A stretch of DNA of 64,000 bases from Vreelandella glaciei (lineage in GTDB: Bacteria > Pseudomonadota > Gammaproteobacteria > Pseudomonadales > Halomonadaceae), in NCBI RefSeq assembly GCF_013415125.1, contig NZ_JACCDE010000020.1, positions 40,065 through 104,064 on the forward strand. Direction: 5' to 3'. The notes under the pieces were generated by a model. That model was not told the origin of the DNA and searched no databases. It saw only the letters and a list, made by a program, of their open reading frames with translations. The position numbers and the translations under genes are program-made. Of the stretch, positions 35,694 to 44,333 are shown piece by piece; positions within the stretch are counted from its first letter, which is position 1; every line of letters starts with the position of its first letter.

Positions 35694-36905
35694 GTGATTA
35701 TTAAACCCAAAGTGCGCGGCTTTATTTGTACTACCACTCACCCCATTGGCTGTGAGCAGAACGTTCGCGAGCAGATTGAAGCGACCCGTGCCCGCGGTTT
35801 GGATAAGCAGGCTGGCCCGAAAAAAGTATTGGTGATAGGAGCTTCGAGTGGCTATGGCTTGGCCGCCCGTATTACCGCGGCGTTTGGCTATGGGGCCGAT
35901 ACGCTAGGCGTCTTCTTTGAAAAGCCCGCCACCGACAAAAAACCGGGCACTGCCGGTTGGTATAACAGTGCGGCTTTCGATAAGTTTGCCAAGCAGGAAG
36001 GGCTTTACAGCAAGTCGATCAACGGCGATGCGTTCTCCCATGAAGCGCGAGAAAAAGCCATTGAGCTGATCAAGCAAGACATGGGTGAAATCGATCTGGT
36101 GGTCTACTCGCTGGCGTCGCCCGTGCGTAAGCTGCCGGACAGCGGCGAGTTGAAGCGTTCCAGCCTGAAGCCGATTGGCGAAACCTACCGTGCCACCGCA
36201 ATCGACACTAATAAAGACGCCATCATTGAAGCGGAAGTAGAACCTGCCACCCAGCAAGAGATCGACGACACCATTACCGTCATGGGTGGCGAAGATTGGG
36301 AACTGTGGATGGAAGCCCTTGACCAAGCAGGCGTGTTGGCGAAAGGCGCACGCAGCGTGGCGTTTAGTTATATCGGTACCGAAATCACTTGGCCGATTTA
36401 CTGGCACGGTGCATTGGGTAAAGCCAAGGAAGATCTGGACCGTGCTGCCATGGCTATCGACGCCAAGCTGAAAGAGAGCGGTGGCGGTGCCAATGTGGCG
36501 GTACTCAAGTCGGTGGTCACCCAGGCGAGTGCGGCGATTCCGGTAATGCCGCTGTATATCGCCATGGTCTATCGCATCATGAAAGAGCAGGGGCTGCACG
36601 AAGGCACTATTGACCAATTGAACCGCCTATTCGGCGAGCACCTCTACTCAGCCCAAGGACAGCGGGGCGAACTCGTGACAGATGAAGCTGGGCGTCTGCG
36701 TTTGGATGACTGGGAGCTACGTGACGACGTTCAACAAGCTTGTCAGGATCTATGGCCAGAGGTGACGACCGATAACTTGTTCGACATTACCGACTATGCT
36801 GGTTATAAGCACGAATTCTTGAAGCTGTTTGGTTTCGAGCGTGACGACGTAGATTACGATGCTGACGTCAACCCAGAGGTTACGTTCGATGTCGTCAATC
36901 TGTAA
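35694..36905 (+). CDS. fabV: Enoyl-[acyl-carrier-protein] reductase FabV
   Basis: A 403-residue NADH-dependent trans-2-enoyl-ACP/CoA reductase that completes each round of fatty-acid elongation. The N-terminus [23 protein letters not shown] is diagnostic. The cofactor site is [16 protein letters not shown] and the catalytic Tyr-x8-Lys is in [10 protein letters not shown]. The GTG at 35694, after GAGG, gives the family start; an upstream ATG-like frame from 35637 does not. FabV is known to resist triclosan, so the organism may be insensitive if this is its only reductase. Confidence 0.95.
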   Translation: MIIKPKVRGFICTTTHPIGCEQNVREQIEATRARGLDKQAGPKKVLVIGASSGYGLAARITAAFGYGADTLGVFFEKPATDKKPGTAGWYNSAAFDKFAKQEGLYSKSINGDAFSHEAREKAIELIKQDMGEIDLVVYSLASPVRKLPDSGELKRSSLKPIGETYRATAIDTNKDAIIEAEVEPATQQEIDDTITVMGGEDWELWMEALDQAGVLAKGARSVAFSYIGTEITWPIYWHGALGKAKEDLDRAAMAIDAKLKESGGGANVAVLKSVVTQASAAIPVMPLYIAMVYRIMKEQGLHEGTIDQLNRLFGEHLYSAQGQRGELVTDEAGRLRLDDWELRDDVQQACQDLWPEVTTDNLFDITDYAGYKHEFLKLFGFERDDVDYDADVNPEVTFDVVNL

Positions 36906-36959
36906 GTCATTCACCTAGGCGTTAGTGACGCCTATTCGACCGGAACGCGGGAGGTGTTT

Positions 36960-37175
36960 ATGGATACTAAGGAAAGCAAAACCCCGGAAGAACAGAAAGA
37001 GCACATCATTGGTGAACGGGTGCCCGAAGATTTTGAATCTTCCAAGCCACATCTTCAACCTGAGGCCAAGAAGCGCCCCGGCGGGATGTATAAGTTACTC
37101 CCGCTGGTGATTATCATTCTTGGTGTGATTGTGGTGAGCATTATTGTATTAGGCATCATTAATCGGGGTAACTAG
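36960..37175 (+). CDS. Small single-pass membrane protein
   Basis: A 71-residue protein with a charged 45-residue N-terminus (many Glu, Lys and Pro) and one membrane helix near the end (KLLPLVIIILGVIVVSIIVLGI). GGGAGG lies just before the ATG at 36960. No signal peptide. Family not recognised. It ends before a strong terminator and is 54 bp after fabV, so it may be in the fabV transcript. Confidence 0.7.
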   Translation: MDTKESKTPEEQKEHIIGERVPEDFESSKPHLQPEAKKRPGGMYKLLPLVIIILGVIVVSIIVLGIINRGN

Positions 37176-37194
37176 CGAGTCACGATGCTGATGT

Positions 37195-37225
37195 ATTGCC
37201 GGGCCAAGCGCCCGGCAATTTTTTT
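37195..37225 (+). terminator. Rho-independent terminator
   Basis: A 10-bp stem (37195-37204 with 37210-37219) with a five-base loop followed by a run of seven T (37219-37225). Confidence 0.95.
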
Positions 37226-37367
37226 GGCAAGAGCGCTTAATAGTTAGAAGGAGGCTTATTACTTTCAACCGTTGTTAAATTTCGCCTATAAATTCGTCAG
37301 AGGGCGAAAGCTCTGCTAAGAAAGGAAGAGGTTATAAAAAGTTAATACCTGTCAAGCAGGAGGATAT

Positions 37368-37622
37368 ATGACACGAGTAGCACGCGTGGAGCCTATCAGT
37401 CAAAAGCGAGACAATAAGCTTATTATTTCGGGTTGGCGAGTGATAGATGTAACTGATCCTAATGAGCCTCAGGAAATCTCACAACACGAAACTGAACCTC
37501 AAGCCATTGAGGCTGCACGTCGTTTTGAAGCCAAAACAGCCGAGGAGCTTGGCTCCGACCCTGATGATACTCAAGATTATGATGCGTCGGATGAACAGGC
37601 GGGTAAGCGTTTTCCTGGGTAA
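37368..37622 (+). CDS. Small acidic protein, unknown function
   Basis: An 84-residue acidic protein with a textbook AGGAGG site before its ATG. The first half (RVARVEPISQKRDNKLIISGWRVIDVTDP) looks like a beta-hairpin pair; the second half is Glu/Asp-rich and low complexity (DPDDTQDYDASDEQ), common in halophile proteins. Family not recognised. The IS5 element is inserted about 70 bp downstream. Confidence 0.65.
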   Translation: MTRVARVEPISQKRDNKLIISGWRVIDVTDPNEPQEISQHETEPQAIEAARRFEAKTAEELGSDPDDTQDYDASDEQAGKRFPG

Positions 37623-37692
37623 TTGCATTGCTAATTAGCTAAAAGCTAAATAGTAAAAGTGGTAGTAAGTACTTTGCCTAAATCAATAATAG

Positions 37693-38848
37693 GGAAGCTC
37701 TGAAAAAGTCACTGCCATCAGCGATAATACGGCTATCGTCAACTGCATAGGATTCAGTGCTGCCATGGATCAAATCACCTTCTCAGAAGCCGAGTACCAG
37801 AACAAGAAGCGAAAGACCCGCCGCGAACTCTTTCTGGAGCGGATGGACAAGCTGATCCCCTGGACGCAGTTGGAGAAGAAGGTAGCCCGTTATTACCCCA
37901 AGGGCGAGAGCGGGCGGCCTCCGTATCAACTGTCTGCCATGCTCCGCGTCCATTGCATGCAATTGTTTTACAACCTGAGCGATCCGGCCATGGAAGACGC
38001 CCTCTACGAGATCGAGTCCATGCGCCAATTCGCCGGTTTGAAACTGGACCGATTGCCGGACGAAACCACGATTCTCAAGTTTCGCCATTTTCTGGAACGC
38101 CACGGCCTTGGCAAGGTGCTGTTCCAGGAAGTGAACAACCACCTGGAGAAAAATGGCCTGATGCTGCGCGAAGGGAGCATTGTCGATGCCACTATCATTT
38201 CTGCGCCTAGTTCCACCAAAAACAAAAAAGGCGAGCGCGATCCGCAAATGCACCAAACTAAAAAAGGTAGCTCTTGGCACTTTGGCATGAAAATGCACAT
38301 AGGTGTCGACGATAAGCTTGGGTTGATTCACAGCATTGAGACCACGGCTGCCAATGTCCATGACATTGTGCCTGCCGATAAGCTCCTTCACGGTGAAGAG
38401 CAACGCGTCTTCGGTGATGCCGGTTACCTTGGTATTCAAAAACGAGACGAGCACAAGCACCGCAACGATGTCTCTTGGTATATTGCCAAACGGCCTGGCA
38501 CCCGCAAGCAGCTAGATGCCAGGCGACAGAAAGTCGAAAAAATCAAAGCCAGTATCCGTGCCAAGGTGGAGCACCCCTTTCGGTACATCAAACAAGTTTT
38601 TGGTTATGGCAAGGCTCGCTATCGTGGACTGGCCAAAAACACTCAGCGCCTGCACTTGCTGGCGGCGTTCAGCAACCTGCTGATCAGTGAGAAATACCTA
38701 TGGGAATAGGGCGATTGCGCCCGTTTTCCGCTCAATGAGCGGGAAACGGGCAAAAATACACAAAGAACGGGAGAAGAATGTCTGAATTTTCGATTTTTTC
38801 TCGGCTCAAGTGAGCGGTGATGAATATCGGCAGTTATTCAGACCTTCC
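37693..38848 (+). mobile_element. IS5-family insertion sequence, complete
   Basis: The element spans 1156 bp. The ends are inverted: GGAAGCTCTGAAAAA at 37693 and, on the other strand, GGAAGGTCTGAATAA ending at 38848, matching at 13 of 15 positions. Both sides carry ATAG (37689-37692 and 38849-38852), a 4-bp target duplication as expected for IS5 elements. One intact transposase gene fills most of it. A 15-bp hairpin with a three-base loop (38719-38751) follows the transposase. The clean target duplication suggests a fairly recent insertion. Confidence 0.93.
37765..38709 (+). CDS. IS5-family transposase
   Basis: A 314-residue DDE transposase. The N-terminal DNA-binding part has PYQLSAMLRVHCMQLFYNLSDPAMEDALYE. 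The catalytic Asp residues lie in SIVDATIISAP and VFGDAGYLG, and the Glu is in RAKVEHPFRYIKQVFGYGK, which carries the spaced Arg-Glu-Lys signature of the family. It appears full-length, so the element may be active. Confidence 0.94.
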   Translation: MDQITFSEAEYQNKKRKTRRELFLERMDKLIPWTQLEKKVARYYPKGESGRPPYQLSAMLRVHCMQLFYNLSDPAMEDALYEIESMRQFAGLKLDRLPDETTILKFRHFLERHGLGKVLFQEVNNHLEKNGLMLREGSIVDATIISAPSSTKNKKGERDPQMHQTKKGSSWHFGMKMHIGVDDKLGLIHSIETTAANVHDIVPADKLLHGEEQRVFGDAGYLGIQKRDEHKHRNDVSWYIAKRPGTRKQLDARRQKVEKIKASIRAKVEHPFRYIKQVFGYGKARYRGLAKNTQRLHLLAAFSNLLISEKYLWE

Positions 38849-38968
38849 ATAGTTGTTGGTAAGTGGTTAATATTTATTAATCTTTTATAAGAAATTCGTT
38901 TTGGCTTTGATTTAGTGTACTTCGGTGTACTAGCTTCTTATGTGTAAACCAACACAAGGAGAGATTGT

Positions 38969-39754
38969 ATGAAACGGACAGCATTAGCAATTGCCATCGG
39001 TGCGGTTTGCGCAGGCTTGTCAGCTGGTGTTCTTGCTCAGGAAGAGAACCAGAATGACACTGATCGCAGCAATCAAACGGCTCAGCAACAAGACACAAAC
39101 GCGCAAGAGCAGCGTAGCAACGACGAAACTAGGGACATCAACGTTGAACAAAAGCCTGCTGAAGTAGAAGTAGAGCAAGAGAAACCTGATATCACGGTGG
39201 AGCAGTCTCAACCTAAAGTCACTATTGAGCAACCTGAGCCCAATGTGACCGTTGAAGACGCCGAACCTAATGTCACTGTTGAGCAAACTGGCTAGCCTGA
39301 GGTGACGGTTGAGCAAGCGGAAGACGCCCAGGTCAATGTCAATGAAGACGAGCAAGAGCGCCAGCAGAATGATCAGCAGAGTGACCAAACTGATCAAAAT
39401 GATCAGGCCAATCAAAATGACCAGTCCAACTCACTGATGTCACGTCAGGTCAGCGACCTGGAAGGGATGACAGTGATGAATCAGGAGGACGAAGAGATCG
39501 GTGGAGTGCAGCATATTGCAAAGCACGATGAGTCTGGCGATTTGTTTGCTATCGTTTCAGTAGGTGGTATTTGGGGTTTTGGCGCAACGGACATTGCGCT
39601 GCCTATCAATGACATGCAGCTTGAAAATGATCAGTTCGTTGTCAACACAAACTATGGCGAAGATGAAATCGAAGCTTCATCGAATAATTACCAAGAAGAT
39701 GAGTACAGCGAAGTGGATGGCAACATGACGCTATCTGAGGCGCAGCAGCAGTAA
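38969..39754 (+). pseudogene. Secreted PRC-barrel protein split by an in-frame TAG
   Basis: One continuous frame of 261 codons is broken by a single TAG at codon 109 (39293-39295). Upstream are a Sec signal peptide (residues 1-23), a Gln/Asn/Asp-rich region and a series of short repeats (VEVEQ, ITVEQ, VTIEQ, VTVED, VTVEQ). The repeat continues directly after the stop (PEVTVEQ), then a Gln/Asp/Asn linker and a PRC-barrel-like domain (VSDLEGMTVMNQEDEEIGGVQHIAKHDESGDLFAIVSVGGIWG). A CAG-to-TAG change would explain it. AAGGAGAG precedes the ATG. A GTG at 39302 could restart translation, but without the signal peptide. Either a fresh nonsense mutation, a suppressed codon, or a sequencing error. 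Confidence 0.85.
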
Positions 39755-39813
39755 CGCAGCAACACTAACAGAGGTGCTGTTTGATTCAGCCAATCTGTAG
39801 TGACTAATGAAGA

Positions 39814-39842
39814 GGGCAAGGCGTATACGCCTTGCCCTTTTT
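39814..39842 (+). terminator. Rho-independent terminator
   Basis: A 10-bp stem (39814-39823 with 39828-39837) with a TATA loop and five T after it, downstream of the PRC-barrel gene. Confidence 0.93.
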
Positions 39843-39929
39843 GGTAGCTGCGCTAACGCTATTAACCCGGCGACATCTTTTTTTATGTATGAGTAACAAG
39901 CGCTACCTTCATTTGCGCAATTGAGTAAG

Positions 39930-40958
39930 ATGGTTATTTTCCAAGCCGTTGGCGGTTCTCATGCAGTTTCTTCAATAATTATGCAGTCAAATCACTTAGC
40001 ATCAAAAGTAACGATAGTCCGTCGGCGGGTCGCGTTTATGCTACTGCCGGGGTTCTCGCTGCTGACCCATGCCAGCGCGCTGGAGCCGCTGCAAATGGCG
40101 AACCAATTGAGCGGCCAGATGCTTTATCACACCGTTACGTTAAGCCTCAGCGATGAACCAGTGCGCAGCGGTGCTCAGCTTTCCTTGATCGCACAACATG
40201 AACTGGGTACAGCGCTGGGGCCGCTTGATCTGTTACTAATATGCGCACCCACGCCGCTTCCCTATACGTTGCCAGCAAAGCTCAATGAGTGGTTGCGAGG
40301 CCACCAAGGGCGCGGTGTGGCGCTTGGTGGTTTGGCCGGGGGAACTGAAGTGCTGGCCCGCTGTGGGTTGCTGGAAGGCTATCGTGCCACGCTGCCATGG
40401 CAGCGCTTTGAGGCGTTTGCGCAGGCCTACCCGCAAGTCACCCTTTCCCAGCAGTTGTTCGAAATTGACCGCGACCGGCTGACCTGCGCCGGTGGCACGG
40501 CGGCGATGGATCTGATGCTGACGCTGATAGGTCAGCACCACGGCGCACGCTTGGCAGAGCAGGTCTCAGAACAGTTCGTGTGCGATCGCATTCGGCTGGC
40601 GGATGAGCGCCAGCATGTGCCGCTGCGCACTCGCTTGGGCCACGCGCCGCAAAGCTTAGTGGATGCCGTTACGCTAATGGAAGCCAATATCGAGGAGCCG
40701 CTCTCGACCCTCGAACTGGCCGAGCACCTGGGGATTTCCCGGCGCCAGCTGGAGCGACTGTTTAAGAAGTATCTACAGGCGGTACCTAGCCGGTACTACC
40801 TCGATTTACGCCTGCAGGAAGCGCGCAAGCAACTGCGTGAGAGTGACCGGCCGGTAGGCGATATCGCTTTTGCTACCGGTTTTTCCTCCGGCGCGCATTT
40901 TTCCACCGCCTACCGAAATCATTTTGGCATGACGCCAAGAGAAGAGCGCCTAAATTAG
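39930..40958 (+). CDS. GlxA/ArgR-type AraC-family transcriptional regulator
   Basis: About 342 residues. An N-terminal DJ-1/PfpI-like domain (VAFMLLPGFSLLTHASALEPLQMAN onwards, about 30-200) is followed by an AraC helix-turn-helix pair (LGISRRQLERLFKKYLQAVPSRYYLDLRLQEARKQL and VGDIAFATGFSSGAHFSTAYRNHFGMTPREER). This layout is shared by GbdR, CdhR and Pseudomonas ArgR, which control betaine, carnitine and arginine breakdown. The ast operon starts about 1 kb downstream, so an ArgR-like role is a reasonable guess. The start is uncertain: TTG 39921, ATG 39930 and ATG 39981 are all in frame, and the domain begins only after the last. Confidence 0.85.
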   Translation: MVIFQAVGGSHAVSSIIMQSNHLASKVTIVRRRVAFMLLPGFSLLTHASALEPLQMANQLSGQMLYHTVTLSLSDEPVRSGAQLSLIAQHELGTALGPLDLLLICAPTPLPYTLPAKLNEWLRGHQGRGVALGGLAGGTEVLARCGLLEGYRATLPWQRFEAFAQAYPQVTLSQQLFEIDRDRLTCAGGTAAMDLMLTLIGQHHGARLAEQVSEQFVCDRIRLADERQHVPLRTRLGHAPQSLVDAVTLMEANIEEPLSTLELAEHLGISRRQLERLFKKYLQAVPSRYYLDLRLQEARKQLRESDRPVGDIAFATGFSSGAHFSTAYRNHFGMTPREERLN

Positions 40959-40995
40959 AAAGGTATGATTAGAAAGATAAGATTAGAGAGCTCAG
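40954..40995. repeat. 14-bp tandem repeat, three copies, spanning two stop codons
   Basis: ATTAGAAAGGTATG, ATTAGAAAGATAAG and ATTAGAGAGCTCAG at 40954, 40968 and 40982. The first unit holds the TAG stop of the regulator gene and the third holds the TGA (as TCA) stop of the converging SDR gene, so the whole spacer is made of the repeat. Confidence 0.9.
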
Positions 40996-41786
40996 GTTAA
41001 GGTATCGACAATACCGCCTTCCACGCGCAGCGCCGCACCCGTGGTGGCGCTCGCTTGGGTCGATGCGGCATAGACGCTCATGCTGGCCACTTCCTCAGGC
41101 GTGGCGAGGCGCTGGATGATGGAAGAGGGCCGGTTCTCTTTGACAAAGCGCGCTTCCATCTCCTGTTGAGAAGTGCCTTCTTTCTCAGCCATTTCAGCAA
41201 TCATCTTAAGCACGCCTTCAGAGCGCGTTGGCCCAGGCAAGATAGCGTTGACAGTTACCTGCGTGCCGCTGAGCACTTTGGCCAGCCCGCGCGAAACCGA
41301 TAGCAGTGCTGATTTGGTCATGCCGTAATGCACCATCTCGGTGGGGATGTTGATGCCCGATTCGCTGGAGATAAACTGGATGCGGCCCCAGTTGCGGTCG
41401 CGCATGCCTTGGGCATAATGGCGAGAAAGGCGCACGGCACTCATGATATTGATGTCGAAAAATTGTTGCCAGGTCGCGTCATCAACCTCGAAGAAGTCCT
41501 GTGGACCGAAAATTCCCACATTATTGATCAGTATATCTGCGCTGGGTTGCTGCTGGATCAGTGTTTGGCAGCCTTCAGCAGTACCGAGATCGGCGGCCAC
41601 GCCTTCTACCTGGGCATTCGGGGCATCCTGTTTAATGCTGGCTATTGCCTGATCCACACGTGCCTGCGAACGGCCTGTGACGACAACCTTGGCGCCAGCG
41701 TTGGCAAGCCCTTGGGCAATCGCAAAACCGATACCCGCCGTCGAGCCGGTAATGATGGCGTGCTTACCGCTTAGATCAATTTGCAT
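40992..41786 (-). CDS. Short-chain dehydrogenase/reductase
   Basis: A 264-residue classical SDR. The cofactor motif is ITGSTAGIGFAIAQGLANAG and NNVGIFGP matches the NNAG position. The active site reads ISSESGINIPTEMVHYGMTKSALL, giving Ser, Tyr and Lys of the catalytic set. Basic residue after the first strand (TGRSQAR) suggests NADP. The substrate is unknown. It converges on the GlxA-type regulator and diverges from astC, so it may be co-regulated with arginine catabolism, but nothing in the sequence proves this. Confidence 0.9.
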   Translation of the reverse strand: MQIDLSGKHAIITGSTAGIGFAIAQGLANAGAKVVVTGRSQARVDQAIASIKQDAPNAQVEGVAADLGTAEGCQTLIQQQPSADILINNVGIFGPQDFFEVDDATWQQFFDINIMSAVRLSRHYAQGMRDRNWGRIQFISSESGINIPTEMVHYGMTKSALLSVSRGLAKVLSGTQVTVNAILPGPTRSEGVLKMIAEMAEKEGTSQQEMEARFVKENRPSSIIQRLATPEEVASMSVYAASTQASATTGAALRVEGGIVDTLT

Positions 41787-42015
41787 AAGGTGTACTCCTC
41801 TCTTCCTGAGTGTCAGTACGTCGCGATACCTCGCTATCCAAGCATGACTTTATCGCTTGCCAATAAGTATGGGGGTCTTATAGCGTTCTTCAAGACGTTA
41901 ACGCGACTCAGTGGGCGTCGCTATTCATAATTTGCCGTCCCATTGCTGAAAGCGGTTGACCGTGTTGGCCCCTTATACTGTTTTCATTCCTTCCCTCCAT
42001 TGGAGATAACGCCCC

Positions 42016-43230
42016 ATGAGCCATACCCCAAGCCGTCAAGATTACGATCACTACATGACGCCCAACTACTCACCGCAGCAGGTTATTCCCGTGCGCGGCG
42101 AAGGGAGCCGCTTGTGGGATCAGCAGGGGCGCGAATATATCGATTTCGCCGGTGGCATCGCCGTCAACTCCTTGGGCCACTGTCACCCGGTGCTCGTTAA
42201 TGCGCTGAAAGAGCAGGGCGAAAAGCTCTGGCATCTCTCTAATGTGTTTACCAACGAGCCTGCGTTGAACCTGGCTAAAACGCTGGTTGAACGCACCTTC
42301 GCTGATAAAGTGTTTTTATGCTCTTCCGGCGGTGAAGCCAATGAAGCTGCGCTAAAGCTGGCACGCCGCTGGGCCGTCGATAACCATGGCGAACAGAAAG
42401 ACAAGATCATCTCGTTTTATCAATCGTTTCACGGTCGTACCTTCTTTACCGTCAGCGTGGGCGGCCAGCCCAAGTATTCCCAGGGCTTTGGCCCGGTGCC
42501 GGGTGGCATTCAGCACGCCAACTACAACGACCTGGAAAGCGTTCGTGCGCTGATGGGCGACGACACCTGCGCGATCATGGTTGAGCCCATGCAGGGCGAG
42601 GGCGGCATCGTGCCCGCAACACCAGCATTTCTTCAGGGCCTGCGCGATCTGTGTGATGAACATAACGCGCTGTTGATTTTTGACGAGGTGCAAACCGGCG
42701 TGGGTCGCAGCGGCGAGCTCTACGCGTACAAGAACTACGGCATTACGCCGGATATCCTTACCAGCGCCAAGTCGCTGGGCGGCGGTTTCCCCATTGGTGC
42801 CATGCTGGCCACCGATGACGTCGCTAAGTCGCTGGTCGTTGGTACTCACGGCTCCACCTACGGCGGCAATGCGCTGGCCTCTGCCGTGGCGTTGGCGGCC
42901 GTCGAGTTTATCGATACCCCTGACGTGCTGGAAGGGGTGAAAAAACGCCACGACCTGTTCCGCGAGCATCTGGAAACCATCAACCGCAAACACGGGGTGT
43001 TCAAGGAGATCCGTGGTATGGGCCTGCTGATGGGTGCCCAAATGTCGGATGCCTATGAAGGCCGCGCCAAAGATATCCTGCCGCTGGCCATCGAAGAGGG
43101 CTTGATGGCCTTGATTGCAGGCCCCAATGTGCTGCGCATGGCGCCTTCGCTGGTGATCCCAGAAGCGGATATTGCCGAGGGCATGGCTCGGCTAGAGCGT
43201 GCCATTGAGCGGCTAGTTGCCTCAGCATGA
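42016..43230 (+). CDS. astC: Succinylornithine transaminase (AstC/AruC)
   Basis: A 404-residue class III aminotransferase, PLP-dependent. It converts succinylornithine to succinylglutamate semialdehyde in arginine degradation by the AST pathway, and members often also act on acetylornithine. Visible are [30 protein letters not shown] (cofactor phosphate), [12 protein letters not shown] and the PLP Lys in [15 protein letters not shown] (about 255). First gene of astC-aruF-aruG-astD-astB; a TATACT sequence at 41974 may be its -10. The following genes make the catabolic assignment firm. Confidence 0.93.
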   Translation: MSHTPSRQDYDHYMTPNYSPQQVIPVRGEGSRLWDQQGREYIDFAGGIAVNSLGHCHPVLVNALKEQGEKLWHLSNVFTNEPALNLAKTLVERTFADKVFLCSSGGEANEAALKLARRWAVDNHGEQKDKIISFYQSFHGRTFFTVSVGGQPKYSQGFGPVPGGIQHANYNDLESVRALMGDDTCAIMVEPMQGEGGIVPATPAFLQGLRDLCDEHNALLIFDEVQTGVGRSGELYAYKNYGITPDILTSAKSLGGGFPIGAMLATDDVAKSLVVGTHGSTYGGNALASAVALAAVEFIDTPDVLEGVKKRHDLFREHLETINRKHGVFKEIRGMGLLMGAQMSDAYEGRAKDILPLAIEEGLMALIAGPNVLRMAPSLVIPEADIAEGMARLERAIERLVASA

Positions 43231-43268
43231 GTGAGCAGCCTACTGGGTTAACAGAGGGGGCGTCGAAG

Positions 43269-44333
43269 ATGCTGGTAGTGCGACCCGTTAAAGCGTCGGA
43301 TCTACCGGCGCTCGAACAGTTGGCTGAGCATGCAGTGCCCAGGTTGACCAACTTGCCTGCCAATCGCGAGCGGCTTCAGGAGCGCATCGCGCGCTCCCAG
43401 GAGGCTTTCAATGGTGACGTCGAGTTTCCAGAAAACGAGCACTATACGTTTGTGCTGGCTGACGACTCACGCGAGGAAGTGCTCGGTACCGCCACTATCC
43501 GTGCCCAGGCGGGTGCCAATGAGGCTTACTACACCTATCGTCAGGAAACGCTGATTCACGCTTCGCAGCAGCTGAATGTGCGTCGTGAAGTTCAGACACT
43601 GGCACTTTCCCACGAAGTTTCGGATGCCACCCTGCTATGCGCTTTTTCGCTGAACCCCCGCTATAAGGGCACCAGTGCCGAGAACCTGCTGCGTCGGGCG
43701 CGGTTGATGTTTATTGCCCAGTATCCCGAGCGCTTTTCGCGCATCCTGGCGGTCGCGTTCCCCGGCTATCTGGATACCCGCGGCGAATCGCCGTTTTGGG
43801 AAAGCGTCGGCAGGCACTTTTTTGCCCGCAGCTTCCAGGACATCAATCACGTTGCGGGGGTACGCTCGAAAAGCTTTATCGCTGAAGTGATGCCCCAATT
43901 CCCGCTCTACCTGCCGCTGTTGACGCCCCAGGCGAGGGCTTCGATTGGACGTGAACACCCCGCCCATGAAGAGGCTCTGGAAGAGATGCTGGCCGAGGGG
44001 TTTGTGCGTTCTCGCCATGTGGATATTTTCGACGCCGGGCCAATTGTCAAAGCCGAGCGCGACCGGCTGGAAACCTTTCGCCGTGCCGCCTGGCATCCGG
44101 TGCGCATTCGCCCTGAACACGCTTTGCCGGACGCAGAACCGGCGATGATTGCCAACCAGAAGCTGGGTGATTTCCGCTGTATCGTCGCGCGTTATGCGTT
44201 GTCGCCCACGGGCCAGTTGATGCTGTCGGCGGAGCACGCCGAGCGGCTGGGCGTTTCGGAAGGGCGAGCCGTGCTGGCCGCACCGCTTACCTTACCCGTC
44301 GCGGTGGACGCGCTCGATGAAGGAGAAATGTAA
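43269..44333 (+). CDS. aruF: Arginine/ornithine N-succinyltransferase, alpha subunit
   Basis: A 354-residue AstA-family acyltransferase. Together with the next gene it should form the two-subunit arginine N-succinyltransferase known from Pseudomonas, the first AST step (succinyl-CoA + arginine). The start MLVVRPVKASDLPALEQLA matches family N-termini and has GAGGGG upstream; an ATG at 43227 overlapping the astC stop is the alternative. Motifs are SLNPRYKGTSAENLLRRARLMFIA and the SKSFIAEVMPQFPLYLPLL segment shared with its partner. The TAATG overlap with aruG suggests coupled translation of the two subunits. Confidence 0.9.
   Translation: MLVVRPVKASDLPALEQLAEHAVPRLTNLPANRERLQERIARSQEAFNGDVEFPENEHYTFVLADDSREEVLGTATIRAQAGANEAYYTYRQETLIHASQQLNVRREVQTLALSHEVSDATLLCAFSLNPRYKGTSAENLLRRARLMFIAQYPERFSRILAVAFPGYLDTRGESPFWESVGRHFFARSFQDINHVAGVRSKSFIAEVMPQFPLYLPLLTPQARASIGREHPAHEEALEEMLAEGFVRSRHVDIFDAGPIVKAERDRLETFRRAAWHPVRIRPEHALPDAEPAMIANQKLGDFRCIVARYALSPTGQLMLSAEHAERLGVSEGRAVLAAPLTLPVAVDALDEGEM

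Noticed and set aside
38719..38751. Terminator after the transposase
   Set aside because: The 15-bp hairpin is followed by AAAAATAC, not a T-run, on the plus strand; kept only as an element feature.
39293..39295. TAG read as pyrrolysine or another programmed recoding
   Set aside because: No pyl genes are visible, the site lies in a Gln-rich repeat where CAG-to-TAG is a simple explanation, and no recoding structure is evident. Suppression is left open in the finding.
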